Source of the DNA: Kineosporia sp. A_224
Lineage (GTDB): Bacteria; Actinomycetota; Actinomycetes; Actinomycetales; Kineosporiaceae
Direction: 5' to 3'
Length of the DNA: 33,588 bases
Assembly (NCBI RefSeq): GCF_002198655.1
Contig: NZ_MWLN01000088.1
Span: 1 to 33,588, forward strand
Shown: one piece after another, positions 25,242 to 32,280 of the stretch
How the letters are laid out: each line of letters opens with the position of its first letter
Numbering within the stretch: the first letter of the stretch is position 1
Notes under the pieces: model-generated
What the model was told of the DNA's origin: nothing
The model's input: the letters and a program-made list of their open reading frames with translations, nothing else
The model's database searches: none
Made by a program: the position numbers and the translations under genes

Positions 25242-25242
25242 G

Positions 25243-25265
25243 GGTCCAGGGCACACCCTGGGACC
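25243..25265 (-). promoter_or_regulatory. Hairpin directly upstream of hutH start
   Basis: The core CCAGGG/CCCTGG stem with a 4-base loop extends with GGTCC/GGACC flanks (one bulged base). It ends one base before the hutH ATG, where a ribosome-binding site would be. It may be a second protein site or a translation-controlling hairpin. Confidence 0.5.
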
Positions 25266-25297
25266 GTTCTCGGTCACCGACCGCCACGCGGAACATG

Positions 25298-25311
25298 TCT
25301 GGTATCCCAGA
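25298..25311. promoter_or_regulatory. HutR-like operator upstream of hutH
   Basis: TCTGGTATCCCAGA sits in wider arms TGTCTGG (25296-25302) and CCAGACA (25307-25313). From memory, the IclR-type regulator HutR of Corynebacterium recognises TCTGwwATwCCAGA. This site agrees at all positions except two w positions that are G and C. It is 57 bases upstream of hutH. No hutR gene is in the window. Confidence 0.65.
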
Positions 25312-25329
25312 CAAGTGACGACGGGGGGT

Positions 25330-26454
25330 TCAGCCTCCGGTGGGGAGCGTGAGCGTGAAGCAGGCCCCGCCACCCGTGCGGTTCCGGGCGGTGAGGGTGC
25401 CGCCGTGCAGCCGGGCGTTCTCCAGGGCGATCGCGAGGCCGAGACCGCTGCCCTCGGACCGCGACCGCGCCGGGTCGGCCTTGGTGAAGCGCTCGAAGAC
25501 GTGCGGGAGCGCGTCGGGGGCGATCCCCGGCCCGCGGTCGACGACGTCGAGGACGAGCGCACCGCCCGCGAGCGCCGCCCGGACCTCGACCGGCGGCTCC
25601 CCGTAGCGGACGGCGTTGCCCACGAGGTTCGCCACGACGACGTCGAAGCGTCGCCGGTCGAGCGGGACGACGAGCCCGGCCGGCACGTCGACGACGACGT
25701 CGGCCCAGCCGCGCCGGGCCAGGCAGGCCCGGACCGCCTCCCCCACGTCGGCCGGCCCGACGTCGAGCCGGGCGGTGCCCGCGTCGAACCGGGAGATCTC
25801 GATGAGGTCGAGGACGAGGCGGTTGAGGTGCTCGATCTCGGTGACGACGATCCGGGAGGCCTGCGCCGCCTTGGGCGTCATGCCGTCCGTCTCGTCCCGG
25901 AGCACCTCGGTGACGGCGGTCATCGCGGCGAGCGGCGTCCGCAGCTCGTGGGAGACGTCCGCCGCGAACCGCCGCGAGCGGGCCTCGAGCCGGCCGAGCT
26001 CGTCGACCCGGTGCCCGAGCGTGACGGTCATCGTGTTGAACCGGGTGGCGAGCCGGGCGAGCTCGTCGTCGCCCTCGGGCACGAGCCGGACGTCGAGGTC
26101 GCCCTGGGTGACCCGCTCGGCGGCCGCCGCGAGCCGGGTCACCGGCCGCAGGACGCGTCGGGCGAAGAGCCACCCGGTGCCCGCGGACACGGCGAGCAGC
26201 AGCACCGCGGCCAGCACGAGGACCCACACGAGGTCGGAGCCGCCGAGCTCCCCGACGCCGGTGGCGTCCCGCAGCCGCCGGCCGGCCGCGGCGGACTGCG
26301 GCCCGGCCACGGCGAACAGCACGAGGGCGCCGACGACGGCCGTCGCCCCCGTGACGACCGCGGTGACGACGCTGACCCCGACGAACCCGAGGACGAGCCG
26401 GCCGCGCAGGCCCCGGGCCGGCGGGGCCGGCTCCCAGAGCGGCGGGCCGCTCAC
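25330..26454 (-). CDS. Sensor histidine kinase
   Basis: A protein of about 374 residues. Two membrane helices (LVLGFVGVSVVTAVVTGATAVVGALVLF and VWVLVLAAVLLLAVSAGTGWLFA) enclose a short sensor loop of about 40 residues. Next come a HAMP linker (RRVLRPVTRLAAAAERVTQGDLDVRL), the phospho-acceptor RRFAADVSHELRTPLAAM, an N box (VVANLVGNAVRYG), G1 (LDVVDRGPGIA), an F box (FERFTKADPAR) and G2 (GSGLGLAI). All catalytic boxes are present. The start is GTG 26454, 10 bases after the response-regulator stop. The signal is unknown; the loop is too short for a large ligand domain. Confidence 0.93.
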   Translation of the reverse strand: MSGPPLWEPAPPARGLRGRLVLGFVGVSVVTAVVTGATAVVGALVLFAVAGPQSAAAGRRLRDATGVGELGGSDLVWVLVLAAVLLLAVSAGTGWLFARRVLRPVTRLAAAAERVTQGDLDVRLVPEGDDELARLATRFNTMTVTLGHRVDELGRLEARSRRFAADVSHELRTPLAAMTAVTEVLRDETDGMTPKAAQASRIVVTEIEHLNRLVLDLIEISRFDAGTARLDVGPADVGEAVRACLARRGWADVVVDVPAGLVVPLDRRRFDVVVANLVGNAVRYGEPPVEVRAALAGGALVLDVVDRGPGIAPDALPHVFERFTKADPARSRSEGSGLGLAIALENARLHGGTLTARNRTGGGACFTLTLPTGG

Positions 26455-26464
26455 GGCGCACCGC

Positions 26465-27139
26465 TCACGCCGGGCCGAACCTGTACCCGAAGCCGCGGAC
26501 GGTGTGGAGCAGCAGCGGCGCCGACGGGACGTCCTCGATCTTCGCCCGCAGCCGCTGGACGCAGGCGTCGACGAGCCGGGAGTCGCCGAGGTAGTCGTGG
26601 TCCCACACCGCACCGAGCAGCTGCTCGCGGGACAGCACCTGCCCGGGCCGCTCGGAGAGCGCGAGGAGCAGCCGCAGCTCGGTCGGGGTGAGGTCCACGG
26701 TGCGGCCGTGCTTCGTGACGACGAGCGCGGCCCGGTCGATCGTGAGCCCGGCGGCCTCGGTGCGCGCCACCGGCTGCGGGGCGGCCCGGCGCAGCACGGC
26801 CTTGATCCGCGCGTCGAGCACCCGGGGGACGACGGGCTTGGTGACGTAGTCGTCGGCCCCCGCCTCGAGACCGGCGACGACGTCGACGTCGTCCCCGCGG
26901 GCGGTGAGCATGATGACCGGGGTGCTTCCCGCGGCGCGCAGCCGCCGGCACACCTCGAACCCGTCGATCCCGGGGAGCATGACGTCCAGGACGACGACGT
27001 GCGGCGTGTGCCGCGCGGCCGCCTCGAGCCCGGCCTCGCCGTCCGGCGCGGTCCGGACCTGGTGCCCGAGATGGGTCAGCCCCAGCTCGAGCCCCTCCCG
27101 GACCCCGGGGTCGTCCTCGACGATCAGTACGACGGGCAC
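26465..27139 (-). CDS. OmpR/PhoB-family response regulator
   Basis: A 224-residue protein. The receiver domain has VEDD near residues 8-11, the phospho-acceptor Asp in VVVLDVMLPGIDGFEV, the conserved Thr in VIMLTARGD and Lys in DYVTKPV. The C-terminal winged helix has TVDLTPTELRLLLAL, a recognition segment RLVDACVQRLRAKIED and the end GFGYRFGPA. I chose GTG 27139. It is the first gene of the pair with the histidine kinase. A 143-base region upstream, shared with a divergent membrane protein, is the likely promoter. Target genes are not evident; the hut operon follows in the same direction but has its own operator. Confidence 0.94.
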   Translation of the reverse strand: MPVVLIVEDDPGVREGLELGLTHLGHQVRTAPDGEAGLEAAARHTPHVVVLDVMLPGIDGFEVCRRLRAAGSTPVIMLTARGDDVDVVAGLEAGADDYVTKPVVPRVLDARIKAVLRRAAPQPVARTEAAGLTIDRAALVVTKHGRTVDLTPTELRLLLALSERPGQVLSREQLLGAVWDHDYLGDSRLVDACVQRLRAKIEDVPSAPLLLHTVRGFGYRFGPA

Positions 27140-27282
27140 CCGCCGAGTATGCCCGCCGGGACGGCGCCCGCGGCCCCGCCCGGGCCCGGACGGGTGCGCT
27201 GTGCCGGGGCTGTGGCACGACCGTGACAGAACCGGGACACGGCCCGGACGTGACCGCGACACCGGGCCCGCACGCTCGGCCC

Positions 27283-28053
27283 ATGACGACGACGCAGGCC
27301 CTCGCCCCCACCGGCTACCGGCCCCCGGGGGCCACCGTCCCGCAGCGCCGCGGCACCGCCGGCCGGCTCGCGATCGTCCTGCTCGTCTGCGGGGTCCTCG
27401 GCTACGCCCTGGCGCACATCCCCTCCCCGCACGACCCCGACGACATCTGGCTCGGCAACCTCGCGGCGCCCTATCTCGTCGTCCCTGCGCTCGCCGGCGC
27501 GTGGCGGTGGCGGCGGGCGGGGACGGCGGCCCTGGCCGGCGCGCTCGCGGGCGCCGGGCTCGTCCTCGGCTTCTACGACGTCCTCGGGGTGGGCCTGTCC
27601 GCGCTGCGGCCCGGCGCCTGGAGCGGCCTCGGGGTGCCGGACGCGTCGACGGCGGAGGTCGTCCTCGACGGCTACCGGGGCTGGCTCGCCACCTTCGCGC
27701 TCGGCCGGCCGTGGGGCACGCCCTGGCTGACGATCGCGGTCCTCGTCGGGCTCGTCATGGGGCCGGCCGGGCACCTGCTGGCCCGGGCCCGCGGCGCCGT
27801 CACCGCGGCCCTCGCGGCGCTGGTCGTCACCGCACCGCTGCTCGGCGAGCCGATCTTCTACGCGCTCGCGAGCGTCGGGGGCGAGCGCTCCCTCCCGGTC
27901 ATCGGCCGGGTCGGGCTGCCGCTGTCCCCGCGGAACACCACCGTGCTCGTCGCGGAGGCCCTCCTCGGGGCCGGGATGCTCGTCGTCCTGGCCCTGCTCG
28001 CCACCCCCGGAACTGCGCCAGTGCGGGCATTCCGCTCGCGCACGCACGCGTGA
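27283..28053 (+). CDS. Uncharacterised integral membrane protein
   Basis: A 256-residue protein with about six hydrophobic helices (for example [55 protein letters not shown] and [19 protein letters not shown]). The N-terminal 25 residues are Thr/Pro-rich and polar. There is no signal peptidase site or known catalytic motif. ATG 27283 has no visible ribosome-binding site; a longer in-frame start at 27223 cannot be excluded. It is divergent from the response regulator, so it may be one of its targets. I do not recognise the family with confidence. Confidence 0.6.
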   Translation: MTTTQALAPTGYRPPGATVPQRRGTAGRLAIVLLVCGVLGYALAHIPSPHDPDDIWLGNLAAPYLVVPALAGAWRWRRAGTAALAGALAGAGLVLGFYDVLGVGLSALRPGAWSGLGVPDASTAEVVLDGYRGWLATFALGRPWGTPWLTIAVLVGLVMGPAGHLLARARGAVTAALAALVVTAPLLGEPIFYALASVGGERSLPVIGRVGLPLSPRNTTVLVAEALLGAGMLVVLALLATPGTAPVRAFRSRTHA

Positions 28054-28064
28054 TAGCGTTTTTT
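28033..28064 (+). terminator. Hairpin plus T-run at the end of 27283-28053
   Basis: CGCT...AGCG and CGCG...CGCG pairs (28033-28058) are followed at once by six T (28059-28064). T-runs are very rare in this window. The stem is imperfect, with a TGAT bulge that contains the stop codon. It could also be part of the cold-shock gene's promoter. Confidence 0.5.
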
Positions 28065-28096
28065 CCGGTTGCAAAAGCAGTTCCCCGTACGTTCAT

Positions 28097-28128
28097 GAAC
28101 GCCCGCGGAGCACCGAGCGCGGGCGTTC
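28097..28128 (+). promoter_or_regulatory. Perfect 11-bp hairpin in the cold-shock gene leader
   Basis: GAACGCCCGCG (28097-28107) and CGCGGGCGTTC (28118-28128) pair exactly around a 10-base loop. The hairpin lies in the 232-base gene-free stretch before the cold-shock gene. A long structured leader suggests temperature- or protein-dependent control of this mRNA. No clear promoter hexamers were identified; TTGCAA at 28069 lacks a well-spaced partner. Confidence 0.6.
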
Positions 28129-28285
28129 TCCACATCCGGGCAGAGTCACATCTGGGCAGGGCCTCTGGGTCCGACCACCCGCACGAAGCTCTTGGACGTG
28201 GGACGGCGAGACCGCGGCAGCCGCGGGACCGGCAGCGGAGTCGGGCCCGCACCGCACCCCACATCACAGAGCAAGGGAAAGAAAC

Positions 28286-28489
28286 ATGGCACAGGGCACC
28301 GTCAAGTGGTTCAACGGTGAGAAGGGCTTCGGCTTCATCACCCCGGACGGCGGCGCGGCCGACGTCTTCGTCCACTACTCGGCGATCCAGTCGACCGGCT
28401 ACCGGACGCTGGAGGAGAACCAGCGCGTGGAGTTCGACGTCCAGCAGGGCCAGAAGGGCCCGCAGGCCGCGAACGTCCGCCCGCTCTGA
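28286..28489 (+). CDS. Cold-shock protein (CspA family)
   Basis: A 67-residue OB-fold nucleic-acid chaperone. It has the RNP1 motif KGFGFI, RNP2 as VFVHYS and the family opening [18 protein letters not shown]. The length is normal for the short actinobacterial CspA/CspB type. The ribosome-binding site AAGGGA lies about 8 bases before ATG 28286. It binds single-stranded RNA or DNA in the cytoplasm and helps translation at low temperature or during growth transitions. It is monocistronic, with a structured leader and strong terminator. Confidence 0.97.
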   Translation: MAQGTVKWFNGEKGFGFITPDGGAADVFVHYSAIQSTGYRTLEENQRVEFDVQQGQKGPQAANVRPL

Positions 28490-28515
28490 TCACGGCCTCA
28501 GCCGCTGCTGACGCT

Positions 28516-28554
28516 TCCGACAGCCCCCGCCGCTCGCCGGCGGGGGCTGTCGGA
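28516..28554 (+). terminator. Strong terminator after the cold-shock gene
   Basis: Arms TCCGACAGCCCCCGCCG (28516-28532) and CGGCGGGGGCTGTCGGA (28538-28554) pair perfectly over 17 bases around a CTCGC loop, followed by GTCTTC. This is the most stable simple hairpin in the window and begins 27 bases after the stop codon. Confidence 0.9.
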
Positions 28555-28608
28555 GTCTTCGGAGGTCGCTGTCCGGGCCCGGCGCGGGGCCCGGAGTTAC
28601 AGTGAGCC

Positions 28609-29187
28609 GTGGAGATCCTGGGCGACGACGAGGCCGGTCTGCCGACGCCCCCGCGGCGCGGGCTCTTCGGGCGGGACGACGACCGCCGGGCGGACGCCCC
28701 GGTCGAGGCCCTGACACTCGACGACCCGGCCCACCTCAACGGGTCCGGCCCCGCGGCGGTCGGCGGCGACCCCGGCGCGGGCGGCCCGGACGACGCCGGT
28801 GCCCCGGCACCGGGCCGCTCGGCGCTCCTGCTCGACACCCTGTTCGGTGCCGAGGCGCTCGGCCTGGCCGCGCTGCTCACGACGGTCGCCGGCGTCCTCA
28901 CGACGAGCATCTCGCCGTTCGTCGTCATGCTCCGGACCGAGGCGCTCACCGGTCTGTCGGACCCCTCGCAGTCGGTCCGCTCGGTCTACTCCCCGATCGT
29001 CGTCGGGTTCGCCCTCGTCGGGCTCGCGCTCGGCGTCGCCGCGGTGCTGCGGGTCCGCCGGACGTCGCCGGCGTGGGTGCGCGGGGTCGCCGGCGCCGCC
29101 GTCCTGCTCGCGGTGCTCGTGCTCGTGACGACCGGATGGGCGATCTGGAACGCCGAGACCGGAACCCCGGCCGACGCCCTGGGGTGA
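28609..29187 (+). CDS. Uncharacterised membrane protein with acidic N-terminal tail
   Basis: A 192-residue protein starting GTG 28609. The first 70 residues are acidic and Gly/Pro/Ala-rich with no structure apparent. Three membrane helices follow: ALGLAALLTTVAGVLTTSI, IVVGFALVGLALGVAAVL and VAGAAVLLAVLVLVTTGWAIW. No signal peptide or known motif is seen. The start is weakly supported, since GGAG is 12 bases away. It stands between the cold-shock terminator and a convergent gene, so is probably transcribed alone. Function is unknown. Confidence 0.6.
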   Translation: MEILGDDEAGLPTPPRRGLFGRDDDRRADAPVEALTLDDPAHLNGSGPAAVGGDPGAGGPDDAGAPAPGRSALLLDTLFGAEALGLAALLTTVAGVLTTSISPFVVMLRTEALTGLSDPSQSVRSVYSPIVVGFALVGLALGVAAVLRVRRTSPAWVRGVAGAAVLLAVLVLVTTGWAIWNAETGTPADALG

Positions 29188-29206
29188 CCCGCACCGCGGT
29201 GACGGG

Positions 29207-30022
29207 TCACGGCGTCAACCCGGCCCCGAGGACGGCGGCCGCGGCCGCCGGGTCGCCCTCGAGGGTGATCCCGGGGGCGTCGAGCGGGACCCGGCGCCAG
29301 AGCAGGCGCACGAGCTGCTCCGCGGGGCCGCGGACGGTGGCCTCGGCGTCGGCGAGGTCGTCGGACGGGGTCGCGCCGTCCCCGGCGAGGACCCACCGGG
29401 TGCCGCCCGCCTCGGCCGGCAGGAGCGCCAGCGAGCGGGTCAGCGGCGGGATCCGCTGCAGCCGCACCTGGCGCGGCGCGAACATCGTGACGACCTCGTC
29501 GACACCGTCGACGGCGAGGTCGGGTGCGAGCGGGGGCAGGGCCGCGCCCGCCGCGAGGGCGGCGTCCTCGACGTGCATCGCGGTCTCGTGCGCCTGCCGG
29601 CGGGACCAGAAGCGCGCGGTCCGCGGCTTCGGGCCGAAGGTCCAGACCTCGGCAGCAGGGTCGGTGGTGCGCAGCAGGTCGACGAGCCCGGCCGCCCCCT
29701 CGACGTACCAGTCGACGAGGGCGTCGCGGCCGGCCGGCCCGGACTCCTCGAGCTCGACCGGCCGGCCCTGCTCGACGGCACCGGCCGCCCAGCGATGGAC
29801 CGTGCCCAGGTGCCAGGCGAGCCGGGTCAGGGTCCACCCCGGGCACGTCGGGACGGGTGCGTCGAGGTCTGCGTCGCGCAGCACGGCGGCGAACGCCGCC
29901 TGCCGCTCGACGAGGTGCCCGAGCGCCGCCGCCGGGCCGAGCGCGGCGTAGCCGCCGGGCGAGGCGACGAAGCCGGTGGGCGCGTCCGCAGCGGTCGGGT
30001 CGACGGGGTTCGGGTCGGTCAT
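29207..30022 (-). CDS. Maleylpyruvate isomerase-family mycothiol-dependent enzyme
   Basis: A 271-residue DinB-like helical protein. The N-terminal domain has CPGWTLTRLAWHLGTVHRWAAGAVE, with the metal-binding His residues, and SRRQAHETAMHVEDA with the third His region. This is the MDMPI-N pattern of mycothiol-dependent maleylpyruvate isomerases. A smaller C-terminal domain (about residues 180-271, including WVLAGDG and ATVRGPAEQLVRLLW) is the usual MDMPI-C / SCP2-like part. The true substrate is unknown, as most family members are not maleylpyruvate enzymes. The start ATG 30022 overlaps the preceding gene's stop by 4 bases. Confidence 0.82.
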   Translation of the reverse strand: MTDPNPVDPTAADAPTGFVASPGGYAALGPAAALGHLVERQAAFAAVLRDADLDAPVPTCPGWTLTRLAWHLGTVHRWAAGAVEQGRPVELEESGPAGRDALVDWYVEGAAGLVDLLRTTDPAAEVWTFGPKPRTARFWSRRQAHETAMHVEDAALAAGAALPPLAPDLAVDGVDEVVTMFAPRQVRLQRIPPLTRSLALLPAEAGGTRWVLAGDGATPSDDLADAEATVRGPAEQLVRLLWRRVPLDAPGITLEGDPAAAAAVLGAGLTP

Positions 30023-30741
30023 CGTCGTCGCTCCAGGGCAGAGGGGTCGGAGGGGACGGCGTCCGCGGGGACGTCCACGGCGATCTCGCCGCCGAGCGCG
30101 TGGCCGCCGGTGAGGTCGAGGTCGTCGCCGCTCCAGAACCGGCCGGGGTCGTACCAGCTCGGCCGGTGCCCGCCCGCGACGAGCCCCATCGCCTCGTACG
30201 TCAGCGCGACGACCTCTGCGCAGTAGACGGTGTCCAGCGCGTCGGGGCCCTCGACCGGCTGCTGCGGGCCGCCGTCCGCCCGGGCCCGGAGCATCGGCAG
30301 CGTCCGCAGCCGCTGGGTGGGCAGCCGGCCGCCGAACCAGCGGCCGGCGAGCCGGGCGGTCGTCGGGAACGGGGTGCCGTCGAGCCGGGCGACCGACTGC
30401 AGGACGGCGTCCTCCATGGCCGTCGTCACCGCCGGGCTCAGCTGGCGCAGCCAGGCGCGCTGGCCGTACCTGCGCGACCACACGACGACGGCGTCGCGCA
30501 GGTCGTGGAGCTGCACGCCGCGCTGCTTGGTCCCGGTCCAGAGGTCGGTGAGCGAGCGGCCGAGCTCGGCGTGCCACATGAGCGGGGGCAGGTCGTCGAG
30601 GACGACGGCCATCCCGACGTGGTTGACCGGGGCGTTCGTCAGGGTCTGGATCGCCCGGTCGGCGCTGCTGCGACCGCGGAAGAGCCACACGTCGCCGGTC
30701 CGGGTGAGGTCGACGGCCTTCTCGAGCGGCAGGGTGCCCAC
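30019..30741 (-). CDS. Permuted papain-fold (YiiX/NlpC-P60-like) hydrolase
   Basis: A 240-residue protein. GDVWLFRGRSSADRAIQTLTNAPVNHVGMAV carries the His41 of permuted papain-like amidases, Glu59 in MWHAELGRS is a likely partner, and Cys174 in DTVYCAEVVALTYEAMG is the predicted nucleophile. In these enzymes the order is His then Cys, the reverse of normal NlpC/P60. There is no signal peptide, so it probably acts in the cytoplasm or at the membrane face on amide or acyl-ester bonds. It overlaps the mycothiol-type enzyme gene and follows the ABC ATPase by 10 bases, so it belongs to the ABC-transporter operon. Substrate unknown. Confidence 0.78.
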   Translation of the reverse strand: MGTLPLEKAVDLTRTGDVWLFRGRSSADRAIQTLTNAPVNHVGMAVVLDDLPPLMWHAELGRSLTDLWTGTKQRGVQLHDLRDAVVVWSRRYGQRAWLRQLSPAVTTAMEDAVLQSVARLDGTPFPTTARLAGRWFGGRLPTQRLRTLPMLRARADGGPQQPVEGPDALDTVYCAEVVALTYEAMGLVAGGHRPSWYDPGRFWSGDDLDLTGGHALGGEIAVDVPADAVPSDPSALERRR

Positions 30742-30751
30742 GCCCGGCAGC

Positions 30752-31411
30752 CTAGGGCCTGTCCTCGTCGACGACCCGGCCGTCGCGCATCCGGACGACG
30801 CGGTCGGCGGCCGCGAGGACCCGTGGGTCGTGCGTCGCGACGAGCAGCGCGGTGCCCCGGGAACCGGCCTGCCGCAACGTGTCCAGCACCCGGTCGACGT
30901 TGTCGTCGTCCTGGTGACCGGTCGGTTCGTCGAGGACGGCGACGAGCGGCCGGACGGCGAGCGCGCGGGCGATCCCGACGCGCTGCTGCTCGCCGAGCGA
31001 GACCTGGCCGGTGGACCGGCCGGCGAGGGCGTCGATGCCGAGCAGCACGAGCAGGTCCTCGTCGTCGGCGCGGTCCCGCAGGCGGGTCGCGAGGAACGCG
31101 TTCTGCGCGACGCTCAGCTCCGGCACGAGGGCCGGCCGCTGCGGCAGGAGCGCCAGCCGGGCCCAGTCCGGCCGCCCGGCCGCCGGCTCCCCCGCGACCC
31201 GGATCTGCCCGGACGTCGGCCGGCCGAGGCCCGCGACGAGGTGGCACAGGGTCGACTTGCCCGACCCGGAACGGCCGACGAGCGCGACGAACTCGTTGCG
31301 GCGCACCGTCATCCGGACGTCGTGCAGCACCTCGACCGGGCGCAGCCGGCCGTAGCGGTGCGAGACGTCGACGACCTCGACGACGGCGTCCCCGGCCGGC
31401 CCCGCGCTCAC
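30752..31411 (-). CDS. ABC transporter ATPase, LolD/MacB type
   Basis: A 219-residue ATPase with Walker A VGRSGSGKSTLCH, signature region QVSLGEQQRVGIARAL (Leu at the position where LSGGQ has Gly), Walker B LVAVLDEPTGHQD and switch ATHDPRV. The Q-loop LLPQRPALVPELSV is in place. The compact single domain and SLGEQQ-type signature match ATPases that work with FtsX-like permeases. It overlaps the second ATPase gene (31408-32280) in an ATGA or GTGA-like manner and would pair with it and the permease, perhaps as a heterodimer. The cargo is unknown; export of a lipid or peptide or envelope remodelling is typical for the group. Confidence 0.92.
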   Translation of the reverse strand: MSAGPAGDAVVEVVDVSHRYGRLRPVEVLHDVRMTVRRNEFVALVGRSGSGKSTLCHLVAGLGRPTSGQIRVAGEPAAGRPDWARLALLPQRPALVPELSVAQNAFLATRLRDRADDEDLLVLLGIDALAGRSTGQVSLGEQQRVGIARALAVRPLVAVLDEPTGHQDDDNVDRVLDTLRQAGSRGTALLVATHDPRVLAAADRVVRMRDGRVVDEDRP

Positions 31412-32280
31412 GGCTCCTCCGGTGCGGGGGCGTCGCGGAGCACCACGGCGCCGTCGCGGATCTCCACGACCGCACGGCCGTCCGGGAACAGGCCGAGCGC
31501 CTCCCGCGGCAGCTGGAGCCGGCCCGTGGGGTCGATGGGCACCGTCACGAGACCCTCCGAGTCGCGTTCGGACGACAGGACGCCGTGCCGCAGCCGCAGC
31601 ACCCGGTCCGCGCCGTCGACGACGCGCGGGTCGTGGGTGGCGAGGACGACGCAGGCGCCCGCGTCGACGTGGCGGCGCAGGACGGCGAGCACCGCGTCCG
31701 CGGAGGCGTCGTCGAGCTCGGCGGTCGGCTCGTCGGCCACGACGACGCGGGTCCCGCCGACGAGCGCGGTCGCGACGGCGAGCCGCTGCTGCTCGCCGCC
31801 GGAGAGCCGGTCGGCGCGGACCCGGCGCCGGCCCGTGAGCCCGAGCGCGTCGAGCAGTGCGTCGGGCGTCGAGCCCGGGCCGGTCACCAGGCCGGCGCGG
31901 CGGCGCCGGCGGGCGACGGCCCGCAGCTGCTCGTCGGCGTCCAGGTGCGGCACGAGGGTGTGGGTGGGCCGCTGGGCGACCCAGGCCAGGGTGCCGGCCC
32001 GCAGCCGGCGGAGCCTGGCCCCGCGGACGGTCGTGACGTCCTCGCCGCGCAGCCAGACCTCCCCGGCACTGGGCCGCTCCTGGAGCGCGAGCACCGAGAG
32101 CAGGCTGGACTTGCCGCTGCCGGACGGCCCCATGAGCACCGAGAGCGTGCCGGCGGCGAAGCCGACGTCCACCCCGCGCAGGGCGTGCGTCTCCCCCGTG
32201 GCCGACGGGTACACCTTGACGAGCTGGGCGGCCCGGAGCACGGGCCCCGGCGGCCGGTCGGGCGGGTCAGCGGGCGTCAC
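31408..32280 (-). CDS. ABC transporter ATPase with C-terminal AbrB-like domain
   Basis: The first 220 residues form a complete ATPase: Walker A LMGPSGSGKSSLLS, Q-loop VAQRPTHTLVPHL, signature DRLSGGEQQRLAV, Walker B VVVADEPTAELDD and switch ATHDPRV. From about residue 240 (bases 31560-31420) the chain continues as VTVPIDPTGRLQLPREALG then GRAVVEIRDGAVVLRD. This has the D-x-x-GR-x-x-LP-x-E ... DG-x-VLR layout of a SpoVT/AbrB swapped-hairpin domain. Such domains dimerise and often bind DNA; on an ABC ATPase the role is unknown and might be dimerisation or regulation. The gene overlaps the permease stop by 14 bases. Confidence 0.88.
   Translation of the reverse strand: MTPADPPDRPPGPVLRAAQLVKVYPSATGETHALRGVDVGFAAGTLSVLMGPSGSGKSSLLSVLALQERPSAGEVWLRGEDVTTVRGARLRRLRAGTLAWVAQRPTHTLVPHLDADEQLRAVARRRRRAGLVTGPGSTPDALLDALGLTGRRRVRADRLSGGEQQRLAVATALVGGTRVVVADEPTAELDDASADAVLAVLRRHVDAGACVVLATHDPRVVDGADRVLRLRHGVLSSERDSEGLVTVPIDPTGRLQLPREALGLFPDGRAVVEIRDGAVVLRDAPAPEEP

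Noticed and set aside
21940-25314. 1124-residue open frame containing urocanase at its end
   Set aside because: The first 559 residues are an Arg/Ala-rich shadow of hutH; urocanase starts at 23637 with a ribosome-binding site and ATGA overlap.
28069-28093. Sigma-70 promoter TTGCAA ... TACGTT for the cold-shock gene
   Set aside because: The spacer is 13 bases, too short for a standard promoter.
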